Origin: Methanobacteriaceae archaeon UBA349
GTDB lineage: Archaea; Methanobacteriota; Methanobacteria; Methanobacteriales; Methanobacteriaceae
DNA length: 41,588 nucleotides
Assembly: GCA_002509745.1 (NCBI GenBank)
Contig: DAWK01000187.1
Location: 1 to 41,588 of the forward strand
Direction of reading: 5' to 3'
Shown here: one piece after another, positions 1-8,970 of the stretch
Layout of the letters: each line of letters opens with the position of its first letter
Position numbering within the stretch: position 1 is the first letter of the stretch
Notes under the pieces: generated by a model
Databases searched by the model: none
Told to the model about the DNA's origin: nothing
Seen by the model: the letters and a program-made list of their open reading frames with translations, nothing else
Program-made: the position numbers and the translations under genes

Positions 1-2
1 CC

Positions 3-143
3 AACGAGGAACTCTTCCTGGAAGTGTCCAGGGAGGTCAGCAACGAAATCATCCTCAGCGTCGACCCCCTTGTGCTGCAGCAGAAGGACGCGGTTTGGCC
101 TTTTAAGGCATTAATTTTAATTAATTTTTTAATTATAATATGA
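3..143 (+). CDS. C-terminal fragment of an unidentified protein, cut by the window edge
   Basis: An open frame enters from the left edge and stops with TGA at 141-143. The first ~34 codons use G or C at almost every third position (gag, ctc, ctg, gtg, gtc, agc, atc, cag), quite unlike the AT-rich codons elsewhere in the window. Codon usage then switches abruptly to A/T around position 105-110, and the last residues are Leu/Ile/Asn/Phe as expected of non-coding AT-rich DNA read by chance. The encoded peptide is acidic and contains SREVSNEIILSVDP. I do not recognise the family. It may be the end of a foreign gene, or sequence joined at a contig end. The true gene end may be anywhere up to 143. 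Confidence 0.35.
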   Translation, partial: NEELFLEVSREVSNEIILSVDPLVLQQKDAVWPFKALILINFLIII

Positions 144-362
144 TTCAATAATTTATTATCCAATACAATAAATCTTGATGAATTCACTTAAAATTAATTT
201 TTAACTTTTTAAAGCTAATTTTTTAATAAAAAGCATATTCCTAAAGGTTTTTGTATAGACAAATATAGTAAAGTGATTTTTTATCAATGCATTACTATAT
301 TTAAAATTTTTGATAAAAATTTTTAAGTAAATATAAAATAGAGTATTCAATGGTGTTTAATA

Positions 363-1271
363 TTATTTTACTCGGTGTCTTACACGTACGGCCACCCCAT
401 TGGATGCTTTAACCATTTCTTCACCATTTAAAACAGCTTTACCTACTCCCACTACATTTCCTTTGTTAAGAATGATTACTTCATCTTTGGGGACTATGTT
501 AGGGTCTGCATCAAGGACTCCTGGAGCAAATAATGTATTTGTTTTCAGATCAAATTCAATATTAACCCATTTAGCACCTATTTCAGACAAAATGCGCCCA
601 CCTGCAAGACTCAAAGAATATACTCCATTATCCATTAATAGGGCAGCAATTTGTTCGCTGTCATGGAATATTCTTTTGTGATAACGTCCTTTCACATGAC
701 AATCCTCAGGTATAAGTGCTTCACCGCCTGGACCAAATTGATATGTGGCTAGTGATCTTAATCCATGTAGAAGTTTTTCACGTGCCGGAATTTTCCGGTA
801 TTTTTTAATATGGTCTTTAAGATTTTGCATTGATTCATGTGATAGGGGACGCCCATCTTCACAGGTGAACACGCAATCATCCAGGTATTCTTCGCACACC
901 TCTCGGTATCCTCCGGCAACATGAGCTAAAACTTCTTTATCCTCTACATAATCTCTTAAAACTTCTCCAACAACTTTTATTTCTTCATGAGACCAATCAC
1001 CTGTGGTGGAAACATCGTAAGATTGTATGGGAAAAGTTTTTTCCATCTCTCGAGGACAAATACCAAAGGGGGATGTTAATATAACTTCCTGAATACGTTT
1101 ACTAACTCTCATAAAAATTTGATGGGATTTGGAGTTGGAATAAGGTTTTCTCATACTACAAGGGAGAATAACTACCGCTTCTCCCAGAGGTTTTAATAAG
1201 CCCATCCTATTTCTCCATCTAACGGCCTCAGGCCTGTAAAGTGACTCTTCACTGGAACATAGAACTTTCAT
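363..1271 (-). CDS. arcS: Archaeosine synthase-like protein (ArcS DUF5591 core plus PUA domain, no Tgt-like domain)
   Basis: 302 residues. Residues 37-50 read PCSMRKPYSNSKSH, which fits the ArcS signature P-C-x3-K-P-Y-x2-S-x2-H. In ArcS enzymes this region belongs to the lysine-transfer step that turns preQ0 at tRNA position 15 into the archaeosine precursor. A C-terminal PUA RNA-binding domain covers roughly residues 225-300 (the segment around VLDADPNIVPKDEVIIL). Full-length ArcS usually also carries a Tgt-like N-terminal domain and is about twice as long, so this is a core-only or split form. The ATG start lies in a poorly defined leader. The gene is transcribed leftward and has no close operon partner. 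Family assignment is firm; whether this copy is the active archaeosine synthase is inference. Confidence 0.75.
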   Translation of the reverse strand: MKVLCSSEESLYRPEAVRWRNRMGLLKPLGEAVVILPCSMRKPYSNSKSHQIFMRVSKRIQEVILTSPFGICPREMEKTFPIQSYDVSTTGDWSHEEIKVVGEVLRDYVEDKEVLAHVAGGYREVCEEYLDDCVFTCEDGRPLSHESMQNLKDHIKKYRKIPAREKLLHGLRSLATYQFGPGGEALIPEDCHVKGRYHKRIFHDSEQIAALLMDNGVYSLSLAGGRILSEIGAKWVNIEFDLKTNTLFAPGVLDADPNIVPKDEVIILNKGNVVGVGKAVLNGEEMVKASNGVAVRVRHRVK

Positions 1272-1405
1272 TTTAAATCATCTTCTAATAAGAACTTATA
1301 ATTTAGTTATTTCAATTATTTTTAATTAATTCTTATTTATTTTTCATTATGCTTAATTATTATTCTACTTTTATTTATGTATTTGAAATATTAATTTCAA
1401 AATTA

Positions 1406-2902
1406 TTAAATTAACCATTTAACATGAGCCATTTTTGAAAGTTCATTGTTTAAAGATATTAAGTCATCTTTATTGAGGTCATGAATATCATTTTTGCCAA
1501 TTATACGAATAAATTCTGCAATTTCTTCATTTGATACTTTTATGAAGTTTTCAAGCTTTTGAACACTTTTTGGAACGCTTAATTCTTGCAAAAGTTTGGA
1601 TTTATGGGTAGTTATGCCAGTGGGACAATTCCCGGTATGGCATATCTTGTGTTGCTGGCAGTTTATGGCAATTAAAGTAGCAGTTCCCAAGTATACTGCA
1701 TCAGCCCCTAATGCTAAGCATTTGGTCATGTCTGCTGAGGTTCTTAAGCCTCCTCCGGCAATTAAAGTAACTTTATTTTTGGCTATGATTTCTTTTTTGG
1801 AATTTTCTCCTTGATTTTCCAGCGTATTTAAAATCCTTGCAGCTCTGGGCAATGCAGCAATAAGTGGTAAACCCACATTTTCCCTTACAAAAGCATCAGT
1901 ACCTCCGGTACCTCCCCCAAAACCATCAATAGATATAAAATCGACTCCCGCTTCAAATAAAATTTTTATATCCTCTTCGATATTCCCACAACCAATTTTG
2001 GCCCCGACGGGAACTCCATGAGTTGTTTTTTTAATCCATTCAATCTTATCCTTAATTTCATCGGGAGTTTTCATGTCTGGATGATGTGCTGGTGAATAAG
2101 CTCCTTCACCTTTTTTAAGGTTTCTTACTTGGGCCACTTCAGGATTAATTTTGTCTGATGGTAAGTAACTACCTTTCCCAGGATATGCTCCCTGCCCAAA
2201 TCTTATTTCAACTGCTGAAGCTTTTTTTAATATTTTTTCAGTCAAACCAAAACGTCCAGTTGAATATTGGACTATTAATTGTGAAGGTGCCACTTCCATT
2301 TCTTCGTTGGTGACACCTCCTTCTCCAGAATTAAATCCAATATTAAGATTTTTAGCAGCAAGTGAAATCACGGTCCTGGTTTTTCCAGAAACAGCACCAT
2401 AACTCATACCTGAAATTAATATGGGAGAACTGAGATGAAGGGGTTTTTTGGCTTTTGGACCAATTGAAATATTTATTTTAATATTCTGTTCTTTATTAAG
2501 TGGCATTTTGCTAATCTGAGCTGGGATAAAATGGAAATCATCAAAAGAAAATGGCATCTTTTTAGGAGATCCCATGGAACGTAACACACTTTTTCCAGTT
2601 TCGGCCATAGTTTTTATGTCTACCATTTTTTGATAAGAAATAAGATCTTCATCTTTCTTCTTTTTCCGCATTAAAACAAAGGCGTCTCCTAAAAATTCCT
2701 TATCACAGAAATAATGTCCTTTTAAATTGCATTCAAAATACACGGAACAAGATTTGCATAGACATCCTCCTTCATGGACTTCCAGAAGACTGCTGCCCTT
2801 TGAACAATATAAAATTTCTCTGGAGCATTTATGCGGATAACTGGGGCATTTTTTACATAAACACTTAATTCTATTTTCTTCAGTGTTAGGTACCTGAATC
2901 AT
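1406..2902 (-). CDS. FMN-binding glutamate synthase-family protein with Cys-rich N-terminal domain
   Basis: 498 residues. The N-terminus (about 1-85) is rich in Cys (C14, C16, C19, C26, C33 and more) and looks like the archaeal DUF2769 domain. Residues ~130-470 match the FMN/central (synthase) domain of glutamate synthase, with glycine-rich flavin-binding segments such as SIDGFGGGTGGTDAF and GGGLRTSADM. C415, C421 and C426 (C-x5-C-x4-C, in CQQHKICHTGNCPTGI) are the expected [3Fe-4S] ligands. There is no glutaminase domain, so ammonia must come from another subunit, or the substrate differs from 2-oxoglutarate. The start is supported by AGGAGATC just upstream of the ATG. It lies downstream of the rubredoxin-ThDP gene on the same strand (155 bp gap), so the two may share redox partners; that link is inference. 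Confidence 0.85.
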   Translation of the reverse strand: MIQVPNTEENRIKCLCKKCPSYPHKCSREILYCSKGSSLLEVHEGGCLCKSCSVYFECNLKGHYFCDKEFLGDAFVLMRKKKKDEDLISYQKMVDIKTMAETGKSVLRSMGSPKKMPFSFDDFHFIPAQISKMPLNKEQNIKINISIGPKAKKPLHLSSPILISGMSYGAVSGKTRTVISLAAKNLNIGFNSGEGGVTNEEMEVAPSQLIVQYSTGRFGLTEKILKKASAVEIRFGQGAYPGKGSYLPSDKINPEVAQVRNLKKGEGAYSPAHHPDMKTPDEIKDKIEWIKKTTHGVPVGAKIGCGNIEEDIKILFEAGVDFISIDGFGGGTGGTDAFVRENVGLPLIAALPRAARILNTLENQGENSKKEIIAKNKVTLIAGGGLRTSADMTKCLALGADAVYLGTATLIAINCQQHKICHTGNCPTGITTHKSKLLQELSVPKSVQKLENFIKVSNEEIAEFIRIIGKNDIHDLNKDDLISLNNELSKMAHVKWLI

Positions 2903-3057
2903 TTTAGATCTCCTGGAATTTTTTATTACATGAAAACATTATAATCCTTCTAAATAACATTAAAAAATTATTATTGAGACAATAATTTGTTTAAATTTCT
3001 TAATAATGGCTAAAATAATTAAATGATACTTTAAAATACATTTACTGACTAATAGGA

Positions 3058-4842
3058 TTATATAAATCTTCGGGGGTCGGTCTGAATATCTACAATGACT
3101 GGCACATCTAATCCAAGGGCTTCTTCAACTTTTTGTGGAAGTTCATCAGGATTGGTGACTTTTATTCCGACTCCACCACAAATTTCAGCAAATGATGCAA
3201 AATTGCAGTTTAGCAGTTCTGTCTGCCAGTTAGGATAACCTTCAACTTTTTGTTCCTGTTGAATCATTCCTAATTGGCTATTATTTAATAGAAACACCTT
3301 AATGGGTAGATTATATTTAACGGCTGTTAAAAAATCAGCCATTACCATTGAAAATCCACCATCTCCAGTTATACAAACTACTTCCTTTTCAGGATATGCA
3401 ATTTGGGCCGCAAGAGCTGCAGGAAGTCCAAAACCCATGGTAGCTAAGGAGCCAGACATTGCCATTTTCTGACTTTTTTTCATCTGGAAGTTACGGCCAA
3501 ACCACCATGCATTTTCTCCAACATCCAGTGTAATTACTCCACTGGAGCTTAATTTATCATTTAAAACTTTCATGATATATTGTGGCCGAATAGGGCTTTT
3601 TGAAGGGTCAATTTCATCTTTAATGAGTTTAGACCATTCTGCTTTTAATAATTTAATTTCTTCTTTATATTCTAAACGATTCTGAAAAACCAATTTATCA
3701 AGCAGCGCGGGTAAAATAACAGAACTATCTCCTAAAAGGCCTACTTCTACCGAATGTTTTCTCCCAATCATCATGGGGTCTTTATCTATTTGTATGGTTC
3801 TTTTAGGGGGGATTTGTGTCATGTCAGAATATGAAGAACCAATTACAATTAATAGATCGGAGTTTTTCACTAATTGGGATGCAGAAGTGGATCCAATAGT
3901 CCCATGACTACCCACACAAAGTTCTTCATCTTCATCAGCCACTCCTTTTCCTCGGAAAGTGGTAACTATGGGTGCGGCTATTTTTTTAGCCATTTCTAAT
4001 AAAATATCACCCTGGCCCATTGCTCCAAAACCAGCAATAAGCACTGGCCTTTGAGCGGAATTTATTGTTTCAGCAGCCGCTTCCACTAATTCATTTGCTG
4101 GGGAAAGATTTGTTTGGGGGATTTTACCATTTAAAGGAATTAGTTTAGTCTCATATTTCTGTTTCTGCACATCATTGGGAATTGAAATATGGGAAACTCC
4201 TTTTTTTATTAAAGCCTCTTTAATAGCCAGAGTCGTTAACAATGTGGTTTGATCTTTGTGAATAATTGGCTTATTAAAAACAGAAACTGGCTCAAAAAAT
4301 GAGTGTTGGTCAATTTCCTGAAAAGAACCAGGTCCCATAAGCTGTCTTTTCACCTGCCCGGTTATGGCCAGAACTGGAGAATGGTCAAGTTTTGCATCAT
4401 AAAGTCCCGTGCTGAGATTAGTGGCCCCTGGACCGGCTACAGTAAGACAAACAGCTACTTTTCCAGTTAATTTTCCATAAGCTGATGCCATAAATGCTGC
4501 AGTTTGTTCGTGTCGAACCTGATAATATTTTAAAGAGTCAGAGTCTTTAATACCTTGAAGAACACCTAAAGATGAGGTTCCAGGAATTCCAAATACGTAC
4601 TCTATCCCCCATTCTGTCATTTGATTTACCATTACGTGGGATACTGTGGAATGTCCTAAATCCATATCTTCTGAAATACTTTCTTTATTGCCATTTTCAG
4701 AATCTAGGGATAATAATTCAAATGATTTTTGAGAAGCATTACAAACAGGGCATTTCCAGTCTTCTGGAAGTTCTGAAAAAGGAATTTCTTCTATTTCATC
4801 ATCATAAATGTAATTGCAAACTGTACAGCGATATTTAACCAT
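3058..4842 (-). CDS. Rubredoxin domain fused to a pyruvate oxidase/acetolactate synthase-like ThDP enzyme
   Basis: 594 residues. Residues 1-45 form a rubredoxin fold with the iron ligands C6-x2-C9 and C31-x2-C34 (CPVC). After a linker (~46-63), a three-domain thiamine-diphosphate enzyme follows: a PYR domain with the cofactor-activating E112 (in YYQVRHEQTAAF), a middle domain, and a PP domain whose metal/ThDP motif begins GDGG at 493 and ends NN at 520-521. The segment QEIDQHSFFEPVSVFNKPI resembles pyruvate oxidase (PoxB) more than biosynthetic acetolactate synthase, and no small subunit gene is adjacent. The rubredoxin probably accepts or delivers electrons. The start has a good site (GAGGGGATT) 5' of the ATG. 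Natural substrate (pyruvate or another 2-oxo acid) is not known from sequence. Confidence 0.8.
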   Translation of the reverse strand: MVKYRCTVCNYIYDDEIEEIPFSELPEDWKCPVCNASQKSFELLSLDSENGNKESISEDMDLGHSTVSHVMVNQMTEWGIEYVFGIPGTSSLGVLQGIKDSDSLKYYQVRHEQTAAFMASAYGKLTGKVAVCLTVAGPGATNLSTGLYDAKLDHSPVLAITGQVKRQLMGPGSFQEIDQHSFFEPVSVFNKPIIHKDQTTLLTTLAIKEALIKKGVSHISIPNDVQKQKYETKLIPLNGKIPQTNLSPANELVEAAAETINSAQRPVLIAGFGAMGQGDILLEMAKKIAAPIVTTFRGKGVADEDEELCVGSHGTIGSTSASQLVKNSDLLIVIGSSYSDMTQIPPKRTIQIDKDPMMIGRKHSVEVGLLGDSSVILPALLDKLVFQNRLEYKEEIKLLKAEWSKLIKDEIDPSKSPIRPQYIMKVLNDKLSSSGVITLDVGENAWWFGRNFQMKKSQKMAMSGSLATMGFGLPAALAAQIAYPEKEVVCITGDGGFSMVMADFLTAVKYNLPIKVFLLNNSQLGMIQQEQKVEGYPNWQTELLNCNFASFAEICGGVGIKVTNPDELPQKVEEALGLDVPVIVDIQTDPRRFI

Positions 4843-5119
4843 TAAATCCCCTCTTGATAAAATGTATAAATATATTATGATTCTTTTAGAATTTATATTA
4901 TTATAAATCGAATTATTATAATCAATTCCTAATTTTCCATAAAAAAAGATTTAAACAATTTTTCAAATTTTTAAATGAATTATATATATTAAATTATTAA
5001 CTTGAGTAATATAAAACTATAAAATTACAAATATTTGCTTAAAGAGGCTTAAATAGATTAATAGAAAAACAAGAACAGATAAACTGAAATTAATTCAAAA
5101 AACTTATTCAAAAAATAAT

Positions 5120-5620
5120 TTAATTGCTTGTTGGATACACAATTTCTTCATGTAATTTTATTAGTCTTTCAATGGAGGGATGTTCTTTTCCCATTCTGGA
5201 TGACCACTTTTCAATTACGAAATCAATATCAACTTCTTGATCTCCATGTAGGAGATTATCGGCATGGGCCACAATTTTTTCTTCGATGGAGTGAGGCATA
5301 AAATCTTTAGGAGGTAAACCCATTTTAATGGCCTCTTCTTTAGGGATACCTGCCCCAATGTGTCTTTCTACAATTTTAATAACTTTTAAAGGATACCCTT
5401 CTGATTTTAAAATTTCCGCACCAAGAACCGCGTGATATATTCCGTCTGTCATACAACGGCCAATATCATGCAGCAATGCCCCTTTTTTCACAAGTTCCTT
5501 ATCTATATCAAATTCTTTTGATAAATTTTCAGATAGTGAAATTGATTTTAAATTAACTGCTTGAGAATGCTGAATTACCCATTTCGGACAATTCATTTCT
5601 TTTAATAGATTTATACTCAA
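5120..5620 (-). CDS. HD-domain (HDIG-type) phosphohydrolase, TIGR00295-like
   Basis: 166 residues. Metal-binding HD-domain residues are visible: H18, the H51-D52 pair in ALLHDIG, the histidine in ERHIGAGIP, and the aspartate in AHADNL. The size and this pattern fit the small archaeal TIGR00295/HDIG family, predicted phosphohydrolases acting on nucleotides or related phosphoesters; the substrate is unknown. The start is TTG at 5618-5620, chosen because GGTGA sits four to five bases upstream; the first internal ATG would cut off eight residues and has no such site. It stands alone, with about 280 bp of AT-rich DNA on either side. The catalytic residues are intact, so I expect an active enzyme. 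Confidence 0.75.
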   Translation of the reverse strand: MSINLLKEMNCPKWVIQHSQAVNLKSISLSENLSKEFDIDKELVKKGALLHDIGRCMTDGIYHAVLGAEILKSEGYPLKVIKIVERHIGAGIPKEEAIKMGLPPKDFMPHSIEEKIVAHADNLLHGDQEVDIDFVIEKWSSRMGKEHPSIERLIKLHEEIVYPTSN

Positions 5621-5805
5621 ATATTCACCTTAAAAGCTTATTTTTTTTACTATTGACTTTAATCCAATTTATTAATTAATTTAATATAGCATATTTATTA
5701 TTATATTCTTAATTTATTAAAAATACACATTTAATATAAAAATACACAATGTGAATAGGAAATATAAATCTTTTAAGTGTAAAAAAACAACTATTTGAAT
5801 GAATG

Positions 5806-5828
5806 TAATAATAATAATAATAATAATA
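5806..5828. repeat. TAA trinucleotide microsatellite
   Basis: Seven to eight tandem TAA units in the spacer between the HD-protein gene and tfe. The tract is non-coding. Length variation between strains is likely for such a run, and nothing else suggests a function. Confidence 0.8.
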
Positions 5829-5906
5829 GTGGATAATGGTAATTAATTAAATATGCTAATTTAAAATAAGTTAATTAATGAATTCTAAAATTAGAATTAA
5901 AGATTA

Positions 5907-6431
5907 TTAGGAATTTTCAGCCCCAAAATCTACTTCATGTCCATCATAAAGATGAAGTTCTTCTTTGATTTGTTCTATAATGGGAGCATTATCCACAAAT
6001 TCCATCTCTCCATCACATTTTGGACAAATAAATCCATTTTCAGATGCTTCATCAAAAGTGCATCTGCAATCACTGGTTTTACATACAAAGAACATATTAT
6101 TTTCTTCGTATTCCAGTATTGATTTTAGATTAGAAACTATCTCGTCATGCTTACGCTTTATCATTTCTTCAACGCGTTCTGTTTCAAATTTCCAGGTGTA
6201 AGTATACCATTGTGTTTCTGGGTCCTTACTTCTTTTGTAACTGGCTAAACCTGCATCGTAAAGTTTGTAAAGAACTCTCCGGACTATATTTAGTCTTAAT
6301 TCAGTATATTCAGCAATTTCTTCATCAGTTACCTTGCCTTCAATTAAGCACTCGATAATATTTATACTACCTTCTTCTTCTTCGTTGATGACTTCATAAA
6401 GCAGCTCTTGAACTAGCGGATCTTTCATCAT
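5907..6431 (-). CDS. tfe: Transcription initiation factor TFE (alpha subunit)
   Basis: 174 residues. The N-terminal ~95 residues form the extended winged helix ([20 protein letters not shown]), followed by a charged helix and a C-terminal zinc ribbon with Cys at CKTSDCRC and CPKC. The segment [13 protein letters not shown] is characteristic of archaeal TFE. The protein helps TBP/TFB and RNA polymerase open promoters and stabilises the pre-initiation complex. The first Cys pair is spaced C-x4-C-x-C rather than the plain C-x2-C of many relatives, but three Cys are available there. AGGAGGAA lies nine bases 5' of the ATG-ATG pair, favouring the first ATG. It is monocistronic here: the spacers on both sides exceed 280 bp. 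Confidence 0.93.
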   Translation of the reverse strand: MMKDPLVQELLYEVINEEEEGSINIIECLIEGKVTDEEIAEYTELRLNIVRRVLYKLYDAGLASYKRSKDPETQWYTYTWKFETERVEEMIKRKHDEIVSNLKSILEYEENNMFFVCKTSDCRCTFDEASENGFICPKCDGEMEFVDNAPIIEQIKEELHLYDGHEVDFGAENS

Positions 6432-6789
6432 TTTACAAGTTCCTCCTAAGGACCAAACAGATATAATACGATGTTATATTGAATTTTTAATTCTGGTAAT
6501 CGTTTATTAAATTAAAGTTTAATTAGTAAAAATTGAGATTCTAATGTCATGTAAGGGTCAATACGAGCACAATGAAAATTTATAGAAATAAAGCCCCTCA
6601 CGTTTTTTTAACAATTAAGTTAGGAACAAAAATATTCTGCAATTAATATCAAAAGTGCGATGTAGTTGCCTAAACATAGGCATATATCTATTATTATAAT
6701 TTATGGTATTTAAATATTTTTAAGAACAATATTGTCTCTTAGTAACAACATCTTTTTGTATTTTAGTTAAGCATTTTTACTTTTTTACA
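6432..6789. other. Non-coding spacer upstream of tfe
   Basis: 358 bp without a convincing gene. It holds the tfe promoter region and a perfect 6-bp inverted repeat, TGCCTA / TAGGCA with a 4-base loop, at 6667-6682. A 24-codon plus-strand frame starting at 6572 has no ribosome binding site and I do not consider it a gene. Confidence 0.6.
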
Positions 6790-7659
6790 CTAATTATCAC
6801 ACTTTTTTACAATTACTGCAGGGGTGTGTTTAATAGAATCTAACATATCTATAGTAATATGATTAATATCTTCTCCAAATTCATTTTTCATGCTATAAAC
6901 TGTTTCCAAATGTCCTTCTAATGATTTTTGATAATTTTCAGCAATAGTGGCAATTTCCAGTGCTTTTTGAACTGATATTTTAGAAGAAGCTCCTAATGGT
7001 GTAGGCCCTGCAATTTTACCAAATCTACCCATTAAATATCCAAAAATCCCAGTATTTGACTTAATTCCATCTAGGGCAATAGGTAAACAAGTAAATTTTT
7101 TCCCAGCTAATTGATAAGTAACATCTGTATCAATAATCATCACTAAAACATCTTTTCTCCATTTTTTTTTTATTTGTACTGATAATTCTCGGGCTACTTG
7201 TTCTGGATGGGATGGTAAAAGTGAAACCATCGTCCCTGGAACATTACTTAAATCTATTCCAGCTTCAGATGCTGGTTTTAAAGCATGTTTAAGACCATAA
7301 TATTTTAAAACGACTTCTTTGTGTGATCTTGATTCGGAGGGCAGTTTTCTAAGGTTTTTAATGGTTCTATTTTTGATTCTAAGGAGAGGACCCAAAAAAT
7401 AACCCCATAGGTATTTGGACCACACATCTGCTAAAAATATGGCCTTCAAAGAAGGCTTGAAATTAGATTCATCAACTAAACGACCCTGTGAAATGGATAC
7501 TGGTGTTTCAGATATGACTAAAAAATCATGATTCTCTAAAAAAGGCCCAGCTGTTTCAATAATAATGTCCAGGCTTTGATTAGGACGTATGTAATTCGTC
7601 TGCACTGGATTTGCAATATATTTTTTACCATTAACTGAATTGGAATTATTTTTACTCAA
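6790..7659 (-). CDS. Coenzyme F420-0:L-glutamate ligase-like protein
   Basis: 289 residues. The N-terminal half, with IRPNQSLDIIIETAGPFLEN and LVISETPVSISQGR, and the central IDTDVTYQLAGKKF match the F420 gamma-glutamyl ligase (CofE/FbiB N-terminal) fold, where such Asp and Glu residues bind GTP metals. It is longer than CofE (about 250 residues) and diverges in the middle, around residues 75-110, so it looks like the second, uncharacterised paralogue found in methanogens rather than the main CofE. The start is TTG (AGTAAAAAT follows), with GGATTGAT 5' of it and no better ATG nearby. It lies downstream of the small Fe-S gene and comA on the same strand. Glutamyl-ligase chemistry is expected; the acceptor is unknown. 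Confidence 0.7.
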   Translation of the reverse strand: MSKNNSNSVNGKKYIANPVQTNYIRPNQSLDIIIETAGPFLENHDFLVISETPVSISQGRLVDESNFKPSLKAIFLADVWSKYLWGYFLGPLLRIKNRTIKNLRKLPSESRSHKEVVLKYYGLKHALKPASEAGIDLSNVPGTMVSLLPSHPEQVARELSVQIKKKWRKDVLVMIIDTDVTYQLAGKKFTCLPIALDGIKSNTGIFGYLMGRFGKIAGPTPLGASSKISVQKALEIATIAENYQKSLEGHLETVYSMKNEFGEDINHITIDMLDSIKHTPAVIVKKCDN

Positions 7660-7772
7660 CTGTTAATCAATCCTATTTAGCTTATTTAATTCATTTTTAA
7701 AATTTTCTAAAATGACTTGAAGTTAATATAGAATTTGGGATAATTTCATCATTCCAAATTTTTTTAACATTT

Positions 7773-8051
7773 TTAGAAGGCCAAGGCTTTCCCTTCTTTA
7801 GAAGTAATTTTCTCTTTTTTCCCTTCTTCTTCTTCTTCTTCTTCTAAAATTGATTCAAGTTCTTTAAGGTTTTCTTCAAAAATTTTATAGTAAATCACGC
7901 GACATTTCTCAAGATTAGTGTGGTTTTTCAGCAAGGCTCCTGCAAATTCATCGCATCGAGCATATCCACACATTCCACAGTTTTTACTTGGAAGAAGTTT
8001 TGATAAATCTTCTTTTTTAAAAGATTTCTTGGATTTATCATTATTTATCAT
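7773..8051 (-). CDS. Small Fe-S cluster-domain protein with acidic tail
   Basis: About 92 residues from the ATG at 8051; an ATG at 8066 would add five residues. I prefer 8051 because GAGGC lies at a fitting distance 5' of it, while 8066 has no site. The segment LLPSKNCGMCGYARCDEF followed by a Cys 17 residues later gives C-x2-C-x4-C-x16-C, the four-Cys [4Fe-4S] domain seen in CO dehydrogenase/corrinoid protein and Rnf-type proteins (PF04060-like). The C-terminal third is a Glu/Lys-rich helix. Such a protein could carry electrons or donate clusters. It sits between comA (127 bp upstream) and the F420-ligase-like gene, and the three may be co-transcribed. Confidence 0.65.
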   Translation of the reverse strand: MINNDKSKKSFKKEDLSKLLPSKNCGMCGYARCDEFAGALLKNHTNLEKCRVIYYKIFEENLKELESILEEEEEEEGKKEKITSKEGKALAF

Positions 8052-8193
8052 TTGATATTGCCTCATTTAATGGATTATATAAATAAAATAGTATTATTGA
8101 ATAATGGAAAATTTTGAAAAGTAGAAAATGATTTAAATTATTAATTAAATTCTTGATTAGATATTAATAGGCTATTTCATTCCCTATTTTTAG

Positions 8194-8970
8194 TTAGAGA
8201 TTCACTTTTCCTAAAGTATCTCCCCTAAGGCCTCTACGCATGGTTTCTAGTGAGGTTATCTCTTCAGGAGGGATATTTCCTAAGTTAACCTCAGAACCAA
8301 TTTTTAATATGAAATAAACCTGCTGACTCTTTTGAGGCGCTTCCCAAATTAGTTTTTCTGAAGGAAGATTATTCAATAAATAATCCACTTCATCTTCCTT
8401 TACATTTCCATTTTTATCAAATATACCAATATTTTGTCCGCTTTCTCGAGCTTCAATCAATACATTGGATGAACCTGATTCTAAATCCATTTTTATTAGA
8501 TTAACTCTGTCTTCAAGTGTTAATTTTAGATCTTCATCGGGATCTTTCTTTCCCACTTCGGAAATTACTTTAAAACCTTTATCTTTAGCTTCAGAAATAT
8601 ATGATAATCTGTCTTCTAAAGGAAGATCAATGGACCCATCTGATATTTCTAATGCTTTGAAACCAAGACTATATGCTTCTTCAAAGTATTCTGGAATCTT
8701 TTTTTGGACATAGGCCAGTTCAAAAAGAGTTCCTCCAGGATAGGCATCTACTCCATAAGAATCATACATGTCGATTTTATTTTGGATAATCTTTTTATTA
8801 TGGATGGATACAGTTCCCCATCCAAATTTCAGGAAATCAACATAATTTCCAGATATCTCCATTAAGTCTTCTGCTGTTTTTAGACCCAGTCCTTTATCTA
8901 ATACCATGGTAATGCCGTCTTTACGAGGTTTTTCAAGTCTTAATGGTGCTAAAAATTTGAATGCATTCAT
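8194..8970 (-). CDS. comA: Phosphosulfolactate synthase ComA (coenzyme M biosynthesis)
   Basis: 258 residues, the normal length for the family. ComA adds sulfite to phosphoenolpyruvate to give (R)-phosphosulfolactate, the first committed step of coenzyme M synthesis in class I methanogens. It is a TIM-barrel protein. Recognisable stretches are KPRKDGITMVLDKG, YVDFLKFGWGT, DAYPGGTLFE, GFKALEISDGSI and ISEVGKKDP, which include the active-site Lys, Asp and Glu positions. The start has TGATATA just 5' of the ATG. No comB, comC or comD/E gene follows, so the rest of the pathway lies elsewhere. It is probably the first gene of a three-gene leftward unit. Confidence 0.93.
   Translation of the reverse strand: MNAFKFLAPLRLEKPRKDGITMVLDKGLGLKTAEDLMEISGNYVDFLKFGWGTVSIHNKKIIQNKIDMYDSYGVDAYPGGTLFELAYVQKKIPEYFEEAYSLGFKALEISDGSIDLPLEDRLSYISEAKDKGFKVISEVGKKDPDEDLKLTLEDRVNLIKMDLESGSSNVLIEARESGQNIGIFDKNGNVKEDEVDYLLNNLPSEKLIWEAPQKSQQVYFILKIGSEVNLGNIPPEEITSLETMRRGLRGDTLGKVNL

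Noticed and set aside
400..681. Plus-strand open frame of 93 codons inside the ArcS-like gene
   Set aside because: Shadow of the minus-strand gene; no ribosome site and no protein-like composition.
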